Shown: one piece after another, positions 8,699 through 20,318 of the stretch
Layout: the number at the start of each line of letters is the position of its first letter
How positions within the stretch are numbered: the stretch's first letter is position 1
From: an uncultured Alphaproteobacteria bacterium
GTDB taxonomy: Bacteria; Pseudomonadota; Alphaproteobacteria; HIMB59; GCA-002718135
Reading direction: 5' to 3'
Length of the DNA stretch: 36,193 nucleotides
Assembly: GCA_902593125.1 (NCBI GenBank)
Contig: CACJGU010000013.1
Coordinates: 1 to 36,193, forward strand
Made by a program: the position numbers and the translations under genes
The notes under the pieces: generated by a model
The model's database searches: none
Seen by the model: only the letters and a program-made list of their open reading frames with translations
Told to the model about the DNA's origin: nothing

Positions 8699-9952
8699 GT
8701 GCGATCTAAAACAGACAAGTTATTAAATGAACTTGTAAAACTACATCCTAAATATATAGATTTATCTTTGGATAGACTAAAAAAACTACTCGAAAAATTG
8801 GGAAACCCACATTTAAATTTACCAAATACCATTCATATTGCTGGCACAAATGGGAAGGGTTCAGTTCAGATGTTTATTAGAAACATTCTAGTATCTAATG
8901 GATACTCTTGTGATGCATATATCTCACCACATTTAAGCAAATTTAATGAAAGAATTGTAATTAATAATAAAGATGTAAGTACTCAAAAATTAATCAAAAC
9001 TCTTCAATTTGTAAAAAAAATAAACAACAATAAGCCAATTACTTTTTTTGAAATTACAACTGCAGCTGCATTTTTGTTATTTGAAAAGTCTAATTCTGAT
9101 TTTTTAATACTTGAAACGGGACTTGGGGGAAGATTAGATGCTACAAATATTATTCAAAAAAAATTTTGCAGTATAATAACTCCAGTTAGTTATGATCATG
9201 AAGAATTTCTAGGAAACACAATAACAAAAATTACAAAAGAGAAATTAGGAATAGTCAAAAATAGTAATTTTGTATTAATAAGTAAACAAAATAAAAAAGT
9301 AAGAGATTTTATAAAAGATAGATTATCCAAAACTAAAAATAAATTTTTTTATGGTAAAGATTATAAAATCAATAGAAATAACGAATTTGAATTTAAAAGA
9401 AAAAAATTGAAAGTAAAAAAACTTAAAATGAATGGTTATCATCAAATAGAAAATGCTTCTGTCGCATTAGCTTTCTCAGAAATCATGAAACAAAATAATT
9501 TTAATCTAGATTTTAAAAAAATAAATGATGCAGTTGCTGAAACTACATGGCCAGGCAGACTAGAAATTATAAATTATGGTAGTAAAAAAATTATTTTGGA
9601 TGGTTCACATAATATTGATGGTGCGAAAAAATTACAAGAATTTCTTAAAGTTAATAAAATTAAACCTGTAGTTTTATTTGGTATGCTGAAAAATAAAAAA
9701 ATAGATATTTTTTTAAAATTGCTAAAAAATCAAATAAAATATTTAATAGCTATAAAAATTCCAAATGAAATTAATGCATTTAAAACTCAAGTAATTTCTG
9801 AGAAATGTTCTGCTTTATCAATTGAATGTTCAAAAGTTAAAAATTTTAATGAATCACTTAATATAATTAAAAATTCAAATCAAAAATATTTTTTGATTAC
9901 TGGCTCATTATATTTGGTTGGTAAAATAAAGCCTAAGTTTTTTATAAATTAG
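8699..9952 (+). CDS. folC: Bifunctional dihydrofolate synthase / folylpolyglutamate synthase
   Basis: Adds glutamate to dihydropteroate and then further glutamates to folates. The Mur-ligase-like ATP loop is HIAGTNGKGS, followed by SPHLSKFNERI, the folate-binding LETGLGGRLDATN and the C-terminal ligase motif DGSHNIDGAKKL. The 417 residues are normal. The start is GTG, immediately after the accD stop; no ATG is present until well inside the protein, past the P-loop. It is the last gene of the plus-strand operon, and its 3' end overlaps the 3' end of trxA on the other strand by 11 bases. Confidence 0.95.
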   Translation: MRSKTDKLLNELVKLHPKYIDLSLDRLKKLLEKLGNPHLNLPNTIHIAGTNGKGSVQMFIRNILVSNGYSCDAYISPHLSKFNERIVINNKDVSTQKLIKTLQFVKKINNNKPITFFEITTAAAFLLFEKSNSDFLILETGLGGRLDATNIIQKKFCSIITPVSYDHEEFLGNTITKITKEKLGIVKNSNFVLISKQNKKVRDFIKDRLSKTKNKFFYGKDYKINRNNEFEFKRKKLKVKKLKMNGYHQIENASVALAFSEIMKQNNFNLDFKKINDAVAETTWPGRLEIINYGSKKIILDGSHNIDGAKKLQEFLKVNKIKPVVLFGMLKNKKIDIFLKLLKNQIKYLIAIKIPNEINAFKTQVISEKCSALSIECSKVKNFNESLNIIKNSNQKYFLITGSLYLVGKIKPKFFIN

Positions 9953-10262
9953 ACTCAATCCAGTTCTCAAGTGCAGTTTTGGGAAGGCTTCCAACTTTAG
10001 TATCAATTAATTTGCCATCCTTAAATAACATAATTGTTGGAATTCCTCTGACGCCAAATTTTTGAGGTACCATTGGATTTTCATCTATGTTAATTTTAAA
10101 AACTTTAAATTTATCAGTATTTTCTTCTGCAATTTCTTCTAGTATTGGATCCAGTTGCTTGCAAGGACCACACCAATCAGCACCAAAATCTACAACAACA
10201 GGAACTTTTTGAGAATTTATATCTTGATCAAAATCCGCGTCATTAGTTTTATATGTAGGCAT
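9942..10262 (-). CDS. trxA: Thioredoxin
   Basis: Cytoplasmic disulfide reductase. The active site WCGPC has cysteines C31 and C34, followed by the cis-proline loop RGIPTIMLF. At 106 residues without a signal peptide it is the standard TrxA. It lies at the end of the minus-strand operon, 47 bases after murU. In several other alphaproteobacterial groups addA and addB lie between these two genes. The gap is AT-rich and could hold a weak promoter, but I see no clear pair of boxes. It converges with and overlaps folC. Confidence 0.97.
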   Translation of the reverse strand: MPTYKTNDADFDQDINSQKVPVVVDFGADWCGPCKQLDPILEEIAEENTDKFKVFKINIDENPMVPQKFGVRGIPTIMLFKDGKLIDTKVGSLPKTALENWIESNL

Positions 10263-10309
10263 AATATATATGTATGAATTATTGTTTATTATTCAAGTTA
10301 GAAAATATT

Positions 10310-10993
10310 TTAAGCTTCAGTAAATGCATTTTTATCCCCAATATGTAAAATATCTGAACTAGCTAATTGGCCTTGTAATTTCTTATCAATAATAAGTTTG
10401 TTCCATATCTCATTCATGGAGAAAATCTTTTTTGTTAAATTTTTAAAAACATTTTTAGATACTATTTGAAAACCAGAATAAAAAATTATTTCGTTTTCTT
10501 TAGACCATTTTGATACAATATTGTCTTTAATTATAAAATCACCTTCTGTACTTGTGAGGCCAGAGAAATGATTTTTCTTTGATAATAAAATTTTACAATG
10601 AGTTACTTCGTTTATATTTTCTAAAAAATTAATAATGTCTGTTTTATTATCAATCTGCCAAAATATATCAGAATTTACTACACACAAATTTTTAATTTTT
10701 GTAAAATTAAAAACATTTTTTACTCCTCCCCCTGTTCCTAATATTATTGGCTCATGAATTAGTTTTACATTGCTATTAGTAAAATTATTATTAACGTAAG
10801 TTTCAATCATTTCATGAAGGTAATGTGTATTTATATAAATTTCAGTACAACCAATATCTCTAAAAAAATTAATAGTGTTACCTAATAAAATTTTATTTCT
10901 AAATTTTAGTAAAGGTTTAGGAGTATTTGTAGTTAAATCTAACATACGTCTTCCAAACCCTGCGGATAAGATTAATAAAGAAAAGTTAGACAT
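10310..10993 (-). CDS. murU: N-acetylmuramate alpha-1-phosphate uridylyltransferase-like nucleotidyltransferase
   Basis: Predicted to make UDP-MurNAc from MurNAc-1-phosphate in the AmgK/MurU peptidoglycan recycling shortcut. The N-terminal nucleotide-binding signature is LSAGFGRRMLDLT followed by PKPLLKF, then the substrate segment LGTGGGVKN and the metal site VVNSDIFW. At 227 residues it is a bare catalytic domain. Its start lies inside the end of the kinase gene amgK (8-base overlap), the usual pairing. Sequence alone does not exclude another sugar-1-phosphate nucleotidyltransferase; the neighbour is the main reason for the MurU call. Confidence 0.82.
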   Translation of the reverse strand: MSNFSLLILSAGFGRRMLDLTTNTPKPLLKFRNKILLGNTINFFRDIGCTEIYINTHYLHEMIETYVNNNFTNSNVKLIHEPIILGTGGGVKNVFNFTKIKNLCVVNSDIFWQIDNKTDIINFLENINEVTHCKILLSKKNHFSGLTSTEGDFIIKDNIVSKWSKENEIIFYSGFQIVSKNVFKNLTKKIFSMNEIWNKLIIDKKLQGQLASSDILHIGDKNAFTEA

Positions 10994-11915
10994 AATTTTT
11001 AATATATCTTTTATAAAAAGATTTTAAATTTTCACTTTCAATATAATTCAAACTCGAAAGAATTCTTTTTTCAGTACATTGCAAATAATTTAAATAGGTT
11101 TTGTTATTTTGAATTTTTAAAAGTTTGATCCACCTACCAAGAAGTCTAGTTAATCTTGCTAAATTAAGTAAATAATATTGACTTTGAAAAATATCAAACT
11201 TAATTTTTGTATTCACATTTTCATGATAATATTTAATTAGATCATGATTATACTTACTTGAAAAATATACTCTTGGATTTTCTAAAATAGAAAATAGATC
11301 CCATCCAGAAAAACCAATATAAGCACTTTGAAAATCAATAATTCCACATTTAAGATGATTGTTTTTTTCATTTGTAAAAATTAAATTAATAAATTCATAA
11401 TCTTTGTGATTAAAACTTTTAAATTCAAATTTTTGTTTCCTGAAAGAAGTTTCCCAACAACTATAAAATTCATTTTTAGGAAATTTTTTAATTTTTTTAT
11501 ACGGTATATAATAATCCACAAATTCACTTATTTCTATTCTTAATTTTTTGAAGGAATACTCCTCTAGTTCATTTAAATCGCTACTTGTTAAAGAATTTTG
11601 AATTATTATTAAATTATCTACTGCTAGTCTTAATAATGAATATAAATTTTGATCATTATAGATTTTGTCAAAAGTGGCATCACCAAAATCTTCCATAATT
11701 ATTGATTTATTTTTTGTATAAACCTCATAAATTTTAGGAATAGAAACATTTACCTTACTTAATATCTGGTAAATATTTAGGAAGTTATAAAATTCTTTTT
11801 TATCTTTAGAAAAATCAATGATGATTTTATTCATTTTTTTTTCAGAAAGTCTAAAAATTTTTTTATTTGAATATCCACTTTTTATTTCAGTTAAATTTTG
11901 AGATAAGGGTAACAT
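10986..11915 (-). CDS. amgK: AmgK-type N-acetylmuramate/N-acetylglucosamine kinase (aminoglycoside phosphotransferase fold)
   Basis: Anomeric sugar kinase expected to phosphorylate MurNAc and GlcNAc recovered from cell-wall turnover, feeding MurU. The choline/aminoglycoside-kinase fold is shown by the hinge IIMEDFGD, the catalytic loop FNHKDYEFINLIF (H-x-D-x4-N) and the metal motif IIDFQSAYIGFSGWDL. The 309 residues are near the usual length. It is tightly packed between tsaE (2 bases) and murU (8-base overlap). The tsaE-amgK-murU order recurs in Alphaproteobacteria. Confidence 0.83.
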   Translation of the reverse strand: MLPLSQNLTEIKSGYSNKKIFRLSEKKMNKIIIDFSKDKKEFYNFLNIYQILSKVNVSIPKIYEVYTKNKSIIMEDFGDATFDKIYNDQNLYSLLRLAVDNLIIIQNSLTSSDLNELEEYSFKKLRIEISEFVDYYIPYKKIKKFPKNEFYSCWETSFRKQKFEFKSFNHKDYEFINLIFTNEKNNHLKCGIIDFQSAYIGFSGWDLFSILENPRVYFSSKYNHDLIKYYHENVNTKIKFDIFQSQYYLLNLARLTRLLGRWIKLLKIQNNKTYLNYLQCTEKRILSSLNYIESENLKSFYKRYIKNYV

Positions 11916-11917
11916 AA

Positions 11918-12364
11918 TTATTTATAAGATTTAATAGTTAGTAATCTCTTAGTTTCTGAAAATAAATCTAAATTAATATGATAATATTTTTTAATTGATG
12001 ATATCCCCATTAAAATTTCTGGCCACTCAATTAATGTAATGGAATGTTTAATATTTTCAAAAAAATCTAATTCTTCTAATTCTCTAATATTTTTAATTCT
12101 ATACAAATCATAATGATAAATTTCATAAGATTTTAGATCATAAGTTAAAAGTATTGGAAAAGTTGGGCTATTGATTGAATTAGGTCTTTCAATATTATTT
12201 TGAGAATGTAGATTATTAATTATTAGCCTTGATAATGTTGTTTTACCAACACCTAATTCGCCTTGTAACATAACTACATCGCCGACTTTGAGATTGTCAC
12301 ACAATTTCAAAGCAAGTAATTTTGTTTCAGAGATATCTAAAATCTGATTCTCTACGTTTAGCAA
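11918..12364 (-). CDS. tsaE: tRNA N6-threonylcarbamoyladenosine biosynthesis ATPase TsaE
   Basis: ATPase that supports the TsaB-TsaD complex in making t6A37 on ANN-decoding tRNAs. Walker A is GELGVGKTT, followed by the family segments NSPTFPILLTYD, YHYDLYRIKN and LIEWPEIL. The 148 residues match TsaE. The start is taken as TTG at 12362-12364, 6 bases after the metK stop; no in-frame ATG precedes the P-loop. Confidence 0.92.
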   Translation of the reverse strand: MLNVENQILDISETKLLALKLCDNLKVGDVVMLQGELGVGKTTLSRLIINNLHSQNNIERPNSINSPTFPILLTYDLKSYEIYHYDLYRIKNIRELEELDFFENIKHSITLIEWPEILMGISSIKKYYHINLDLFSETKRLLTIKSYK

Positions 12365-12370
12365 ATTTAA

Positions 12371-13540
12371 CTAAGCAATTCCTTTAAGAGCATCAACTAG
12401 ATCAGTTTTCTCCCAGGTAAAATGTCCTTTATCACTTGGCTCTCTACCAAAGTGACCGTAAGCAGAAGTTGGAACATAAATAGCATTAGTTAATTTTAAA
12501 TGTTCTCTTATTCCTCTTGGACTAAGATCAAATAGATCTTGAACAGATTTTTCAATTTTCTGTTCATCAATCTTATTAGTTCCATTTGTATTTACGTATA
12601 CTGATAATGGTTTTGATACTCCTATTGCATAAGATAATTGAATTGTGCACTGATCAGCTAGATCAGCTGCAACAATATTCTTGGCTAAATATCTTGCTGC
12701 ATATGCAGCTGATCTGTCAACTTTTGAAGGATCTTTACCAGAAAAAGCCCCACCTCCATGAGGTGCTGCACCTCCGTATGTATCAACAATAATCTTTCTT
12801 CCAGTTAAACCTGAATCACCATCTGGTCCTCCAATTACGAAATTACCTGTTGGATTAACGTAAAATTCTTCATCTTTAAGACCTTCTAACAATTCATTTG
12901 GTATACACTCATAGACATAGGGTTTAACTATTTCTTTAACATCAGCTGGTGATAATCCCTCTTTATGTTGGGAAGATATAACTAAAGACGTTACTTTACT
13001 AGGTTTACCATTTTCATAAAGCATTGTTACCTGACTTTTTGAGTCAGGCTCTAAACCGGGTGCTGATCCATCTTTTCTTGCTTGAGCCATTTTATATAAT
13101 ATTTGATGAGAGTAATGAATGGGAGCTGGCATTAAAATTTCAGTATCTTTACATGCATAACCAAACATGATGCCTTGATCTCCTGCGCCTTCATCTTTAT
13201 TACTTCCTGAATCAACCCCCATGGCTATATCTGCAGATTGTTCATGTAAAAAACTTTCAATATCACAATTCTCCCAATGAAAGCCTTCTTGTTCATAACC
13301 AATGTCTTTAATACAATCTCTTACTTGAGATATAATTTGATCTTTTGATATTGATGGCCCTCTAACTTCTCCGGCTAAAACTACTTTATTGGTTGTAGTC
13401 AATGTTTCACAAGCAACTCGCGTTTGTGGATCTCCAAATGACAAATAAGTATCAACAACCATATCTGAAATCCGATCACAAACTTTATCTGGATGACCTT
13501 CAGAAACTGATTCACTAGTAAATAAATAAGATCTATTCAT
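12371..13540 (-). CDS. metK: S-adenosylmethionine synthase
   Basis: Makes S-adenosylmethionine from methionine and ATP. Family signatures are [14 protein letters not shown] near the N-terminus, the loop [12 protein letters not shown] and [19 protein letters not shown]. The 389 residues are full length. It follows ahcY by 8 bases with a good ribosome-binding site that overlaps the ahcY stop, so the enzymes that make SAM and clear its product SAH are co-expressed. In the corresponding rhizobial neighbourhood I recall a PAS-type histidine kinase, not metK, between ahcY and tsaE. Confidence 0.97.
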   Translation of the reverse strand: MNRSYLFTSESVSEGHPDKVCDRISDMVVDTYLSFGDPQTRVACETLTTTNKVVLAGEVRGPSISKDQIISQVRDCIKDIGYEQEGFHWENCDIESFLHEQSADIAMGVDSGSNKDEGAGDQGIMFGYACKDTEILMPAPIHYSHQILYKMAQARKDGSAPGLEPDSKSQVTMLYENGKPSKVTSLVISSQHKEGLSPADVKEIVKPYVYECIPNELLEGLKDEEFYVNPTGNFVIGGPDGDSGLTGRKIIVDTYGGAAPHGGGAFSGKDPSKVDRSAAYAARYLAKNIVAADLADQCTIQLSYAIGVSKPLSVYVNTNGTNKIDEQKIEKSVQDLFDLSPRGIREHLKLTNAIYVPTSAYGHFGREPSDKGHFTWEKTDLVDALKGIA

Positions 13541-13544
13541 ATAA

Positions 13545-13548
13545 ACTC

Positions 13549-13550
<2 letters not shown>
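13545..13550 (-). promoter_or_regulatory. Shine-Dalgarno site of metK overlapping the ahcY stop
   Basis: On the minus strand AGGAGT lies 4 bases before the metK ATG, and its first two bases belong to the ahcY stop codon TAG. This is one of the few strong ribosome-binding sites in the window and suggests re-initiation after ahcY. Confidence 0.6.
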
Positions 13551-16544
<2,994 letters not shown>

Positions 16545-16552
<8 letters not shown>

Positions 16553-17261
16553 GCCAAGAATAACCAGATCCGTATCTTGTCCTTATTTGATCAAAAGTTT
16601 TGTCGTAAGATCTAAATTTCTTTCTTAATCTTTTAATATGACTATCTATTGTTCTATCATCAACATAAATTGAATCACCATACATTGCATCCATTAATTG
16701 ATTCCTATCTTTGACAACACCTAAATACTTTACTAATGATTTTATAAGATTAAATTCTGCAACAGTTAATTCAATTTCAATTCCTTTCCAAAAACATAAT
16801 TGTTTATTTTCATCAAGTACTAAATCTCCTCTAATCAAATTTGTATCTTTTTTGATATTATTGTTATCATCATTTGAAGTTCTGTTTGAGTAAATTCTTA
16901 AAACAGTTCTTACTCTCTCAGTAAGTAGTTTTTGAGAAAAAGGTTTCTTAATATAGTCTGCCGCTCCCATTCTTAGGCCAATAATTTCATCTTGCTCATG
17001 ATCTTTGGAAGTAAGAAAAATAATTGGCATTTCTTTCAAATTCTCAATTTTACTTGATCTCACTTTTGCTAAAAGTTCATTTCCATCCATTTTAGGCATT
17101 TTAATATCAAATAAGCCAAGATCATATTTTTTTGACTCAAATGCTTTTAAAGCCTCTAGACCATTTAAAAATGTATCAACCAAAAATCCTTCACTTTCTA
17201 AAGATAAAGATACTGATGTTAGAATCGACTGTTCATCATCTACTAGAGCTATATGTGCCAT
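16545..17261 (-). CDS. chvI: ChvI-type OmpR-family response regulator
   Basis: Two-domain transcription factor. The receiver domain has the acidic pocket VDDE (residues 7-10), phosphoacceptor D52 in GLFDIKMPKMDG and the conserved lysine in DYIKKPF. The C-terminal winged helix contains ELTVAEFNLIKSL and DRTIDSHIKRLRKKF. The 238 residues are typical. It is the first gene of the minus-strand operon, so its promoter probably drives the SAM-cycle, t6A and wall-recycling genes behind it. Identification as ChvI rather than another OmpR-type regulator depends on its kinase and neighbours. Confidence 0.82.
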
Positions 17262-17272
17262 TCTTTATTTTA

Positions 17273-17301
17273 TTCATAATTTATGGCATATTTAAGTTCA
17301 A
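17273..17301 (-). promoter_or_regulatory. Candidate sigma70-type promoter of the chvI operon
   Basis: On the minus strand TTGAAC (17296-17301) and TATGAA (17273-17278) are separated by 17 bases, each matching 4 of 6 consensus positions. Transcription would begin only about 5 bases before the chvI ATG, giving an almost leaderless message. In such AT-rich DNA chance matches are common. Confidence 0.35.
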
Positions 17302-17412
17302 AGAAAAAATGAAACGATATTAAAATTTAACAAATTGTGATTAAAGTTGATAAGTTAATGTAATTATTTCAATAACTTGTTTGTCTCAGAAAAAATTCTA
17401 TTAAGTAATATA

Positions 17413-17440
17413 TTGACTTGATAAAAAAAATATTTATGTT
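17413..17440 (+). promoter_or_regulatory. Candidate promoter of the nrdAB-grx operon
   Basis: TTGACT (17413-17418) and TATGTT (17435-17440) lie 16 bases apart, matching 5 and 4 of 6 consensus positions. A second possible pair, TTGCGA (17456-17461) and TATTGT (17478-17483), would overlap the first NrdR-like box. Only mapping of the transcript start can decide between them. Confidence 0.35.
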
Positions 17441-17464
17441 CTTATTTTGTTCTTATTGCGATAT

Positions 17465-17511
17465 TAAGCAAATGTTGTATTGTCCCTTTTCGGCGGCACT
17501 ACATATTGTGT
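17465..17511 (+). promoter_or_regulatory. Pair of NrdR-box-like operators upstream of nrdA
   Basis: The sequence GCACTACATATTGTGT at 17496-17511 agrees with the NrdR-box consensus (ACACWATATATWGTGT) at 14 of 16 positions. A weaker copy, TAAGCAAATGTTGTAT at 17465-17480, keeps mainly the right half-site (9 of 16). The boxes are 31 bases apart start to start, that is 15 bases between them and three helical turns. This is the spacing known for NrdR pairs, which repress ribonucleotide reductase genes when dATP is plentiful. The nrdR gene itself is not in the window. Confidence 0.65.
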
Positions 17512-17549
17512 TATTCGACAATAATTTTTTAAAAATGGATAGAATTTAA

Positions 17550-20303
17550 ATGGCAGACAATCTACAGGTATCGGCAAATGTTTCAGAAGACAAAAGTGTA
17601 AATATTTTAACATTAAGTGTTGTGCGTCGGGATGGATCTATCACTCCGTTCAAATCTGATAAAATTTCCAATGCTATTAAAAAGGCATTTCTTGCACAAA
17701 CAAAAATTAGGAATGATAAAAATAAAGAGAAAGAACAACAAGACGGAATTCATAAGACTGTAGAAGCCTTAACACATAAAGTTGTCTCAGCACTTACTAG
17801 AAGGATTGCTGATGGTGACATGATTCATATTGAAGATATACAAGACCAAGTAGAATTAGCTCTAATGAGAGACGAGTATCATAAAGTAGCAAGGGCTTAT
17901 GTTTTGTATAGAGAACAAAGAGCTGCATCGAGATATCATACGAAAAAACTAAAAGAACAAGTTGGAGAAAAAGCTTCATCAATGATGGTAACAAAAAGAG
18001 ATGGAAGCAAAGAACCAATATCGCTAGATAAGATTACTAATAGAGTTTCTGTTCTCTCAACAGGATTAAATATTGACCCAATAGTTGTTGTTCAAAAAGC
18101 TGTTCCAGGTTTATACAGTGATATAAGTTCTGTTGAAATTGATACTTATCTTGCTGAAACAGCTGCTGCATTAACTGTAGAACATCCTGATTATTCTTAT
18201 CTTGCTGCAAGAATAAAAGTTAATTCATTACACAAAGAGACTCCAGGTTTTATTATAGCTACAAAAAACTTGTATGAAGATGGTTTGTTAAGAGAAGATT
18301 ATTATAAAAAGGTAATGGAAAATGCCGATACAATAGAATCAGTAATTGATTATGATAAAGACTATACATTTGATTATTTTGCTCTAACAACACTTATTAG
18401 AGCTTATTTATTAAAGTTTGATAATAAAACCATTGAAAGACCTCAAGACTTATGGATGAGAGTAACATTAACAGTAACAGGAAATGAGTTTAATTTAGAT
18501 AAGATTAAAGAAACTTATAAGAGTTTATCAGGTGGTAAGTATACACATGCAACGCCTACTTTATTTAATAGTGGATTAAAAATGCAACAATTATCATCCT
18601 GTTTTTTGATAGGCATGGAGGATGATTCAATTGAAGGTATATTTAATACTATAAAAGATTGTGCTTTAATATCTAAAACAGCAGGTGGTATTGGGATGCA
18701 TGCTCACAATATCAGGGGTAGTGGAAGTAGAATAAAATCAACTAACGGTAAGTCCAATGGTCTTATACCTTTTCTTAAAATATTTAATGAAACCGCAAAA
18801 TCAGTTGATCAAGGTGGAGGAAAAAGAAAGGGTTCTTTTGCAGTTTACTTAGAACCTTGGCATGCAGATATTGAGAAATTTCTCGAACTTAGAAAAAATA
18901 CTGGTGCAGAAGAATTTAGAGCAAGAGATTTATTTTATGCTTTGTGGATACCAGATTTATTTATGAAAAGAGTAGAAAATGATGAAGAATGGACTCTCAT
19001 GAGTGAACATGAATGCCCAGGCCTTTCAGATTTATACGGAGATGAATTTGAAAAACTTTACACAAAGTATGAAAATGAAATGAAACATTTAGAAAAAATT
19101 AAAGCAAGGGATTTAATGTCTAAAATCATTGAGGCGCAGATAGAAACAGGACAACCTTATATGCTGTACAAAGACTCGATTAATAATAAGTCTAATCAAA
19201 AAAATATTGGTGTCATTAAATCATCTAATCTGTGTGCAGAAATAGTTGAGTACTCTGATAAGAATGAAACGTCAGTATGTAATTTAGCCTCTATAGCCCT
19301 TCCAAAGTTTGTCAAAAAATTAGATAAAAAATTAATATATGACTATGACGCTCTTTATGAGACTGCAAAATTGGCTACGAAAAACTTAGATGAAGTAATT
19401 GATATAAATTTTTATCCAACTGATAAAACTGAAAGATCCAATAATAAACATAGGCCAATAGGCTTAGGTATACAAGGACTTGCAGATGTCTACTTCAAGT
19501 TGGGAATAAGTTATGAATCTGAGGAAGCTAAAGAAATAAACAAACTAATTTTTGAAACAATTTATTTTGGTGCATTAGAGGCTTCATGCGAGTTGGCAAA
19601 AGAAAAAGGGGCTTATGAAACATTCAAAAATTCACCAATTTCTGAAGGTAAGTTTCAGTTTGATTTATGGAATGTTAAACCATCATCTAAATGGGATTGG
19701 GATACACTTAGAACAAAAATTAAAAAGCACGGTGTGAGAAACTCTTTAACAACAGCTTGTATGCCAACTGCGTCAACAGGTATTATATTAGGTAATACAG
19801 AGACATTCCAAATACAAACCTCTAATATATATAAGAGACAAACACTCTCAGGTGAGTTCCTGCTAGTAAATAGATATTTGGTAAATGAACTCTCTCAAAG
19901 AGGATTATGGAATAAAGAGATGAGAGACAAAATAATTTTAGAAAATGGGTCTGTAGAAAATATAAATGAAATTCCAACTGAGCTAAAAGAAATTTATAAA
20001 ACAGTTTGGGAAGTGTCACAAAAAACTGTTATAGATATGTCTGCTGACAGAGCACCATTCATTGATCAAACCCAATCAATGAATCTATGGCTTTCAACAC
20101 CTACATTTGGAAAAGTTAATTCAATGCATATGTATGCATGGAAAAAAGGACTTAAAACAGGAATGTATTATCTTAGAAGTAGATCAGCAGTTGATGCCGT
20201 AAAAGTTACAGTTTCATCTGAAAAAGCGGCAAAAGATGCATATATTAATACTGCTATCAAACAAAATAATGAACCAGAAGATTGCGAAACTTGCAGTGCA
20301 TAA
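17550..20303 (+). CDS. nrdA: Class I ribonucleoside-diphosphate reductase, alpha (large) subunit
   Basis: Reduces ribonucleotides to deoxyribonucleotides. Catalytic residues are present: C351 (LSSCFLIG), N560, C562 and E564 (SNLCAEIVEY), C577 (TSVCNLASIAL), the radical-transfer tyrosines Y873/Y874 (GMYYLRSRS) and the C-terminal redox pair C912/C915 (DCETC). The 917-residue protein has two ATP-cone-like regions. The first is at about 22-125 (VVRRDGSITPFKSDKIS). The second is at about 145-230 (MVTKRDGSKEPISLDKIT) and resembles the one in eukaryotic R1. The first is an N-terminal addition. It is the first gene of the nrd operon, behind NrdR-like boxes, with no clear Shine-Dalgarno sequence. Confidence 0.97.
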   Translation: MADNLQVSANVSEDKSVNILTLSVVRRDGSITPFKSDKISNAIKKAFLAQTKIRNDKNKEKEQQDGIHKTVEALTHKVVSALTRRIADGDMIHIEDIQDQVELALMRDEYHKVARAYVLYREQRAASRYHTKKLKEQVGEKASSMMVTKRDGSKEPISLDKITNRVSVLSTGLNIDPIVVVQKAVPGLYSDISSVEIDTYLAETAAALTVEHPDYSYLAARIKVNSLHKETPGFIIATKNLYEDGLLREDYYKKVMENADTIESVIDYDKDYTFDYFALTTLIRAYLLKFDNKTIERPQDLWMRVTLTVTGNEFNLDKIKETYKSLSGGKYTHATPTLFNSGLKMQQLSSCFLIGMEDDSIEGIFNTIKDCALISKTAGGIGMHAHNIRGSGSRIKSTNGKSNGLIPFLKIFNETAKSVDQGGGKRKGSFAVYLEPWHADIEKFLELRKNTGAEEFRARDLFYALWIPDLFMKRVENDEEWTLMSEHECPGLSDLYGDEFEKLYTKYENEMKHLEKIKARDLMSKIIEAQIETGQPYMLYKDSINNKSNQKNIGVIKSSNLCAEIVEYSDKNETSVCNLASIALPKFVKKLDKKLIYDYDALYETAKLATKNLDEVIDINFYPTDKTERSNNKHRPIGLGIQGLADVYFKLGISYESEEAKEINKLIFETIYFGALEASCELAKEKGAYETFKNSPISEGKFQFDLWNVKPSSKWDWDTLRTKIKKHGVRNSLTTACMPTASTGIILGNTETFQIQTSNIYKRQTLSGEFLLVNRYLVNELSQRGLWNKEMRDKIILENGSVENINEIPTELKEIYKTVWEVSQKTVIDMSADRAPFIDQTQSMNLWLSTPTFGKVNSMHMYAWKKGLKTGMYYLRSRSAVDAVKVTVSSEKAAKDAYINTAIKQNNEPEDCETCSA

Positions 20304-20305
20304 AG

Positions 20306-20311
20306 AAGGAG
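20306..20311 (+). promoter_or_regulatory. Strong Shine-Dalgarno site of nrdB
   Basis: AAGGAG lies 7 bases before the nrdB ATG in the 15-base gap after nrdA. Most genes in this window lack such a site, so nrdB is probably translated strongly, in keeping with the need for matched subunit amounts. Confidence 0.7.
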
Positions 20312-20318
20312 TAATAAA

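Larger units (their letters stand above)
17262..17549. other. Divergent regulatory region between chvI and nrdA
   Basis: This 288-base stretch is the only sizeable non-coding region in the window. It must hold the promoters of the leftward chvI operon and the rightward nrd operon. Candidate boxes are listed separately. I see no tRNA, no open frame of note and no clear terminator or riboswitch fold. Confidence 0.85.
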
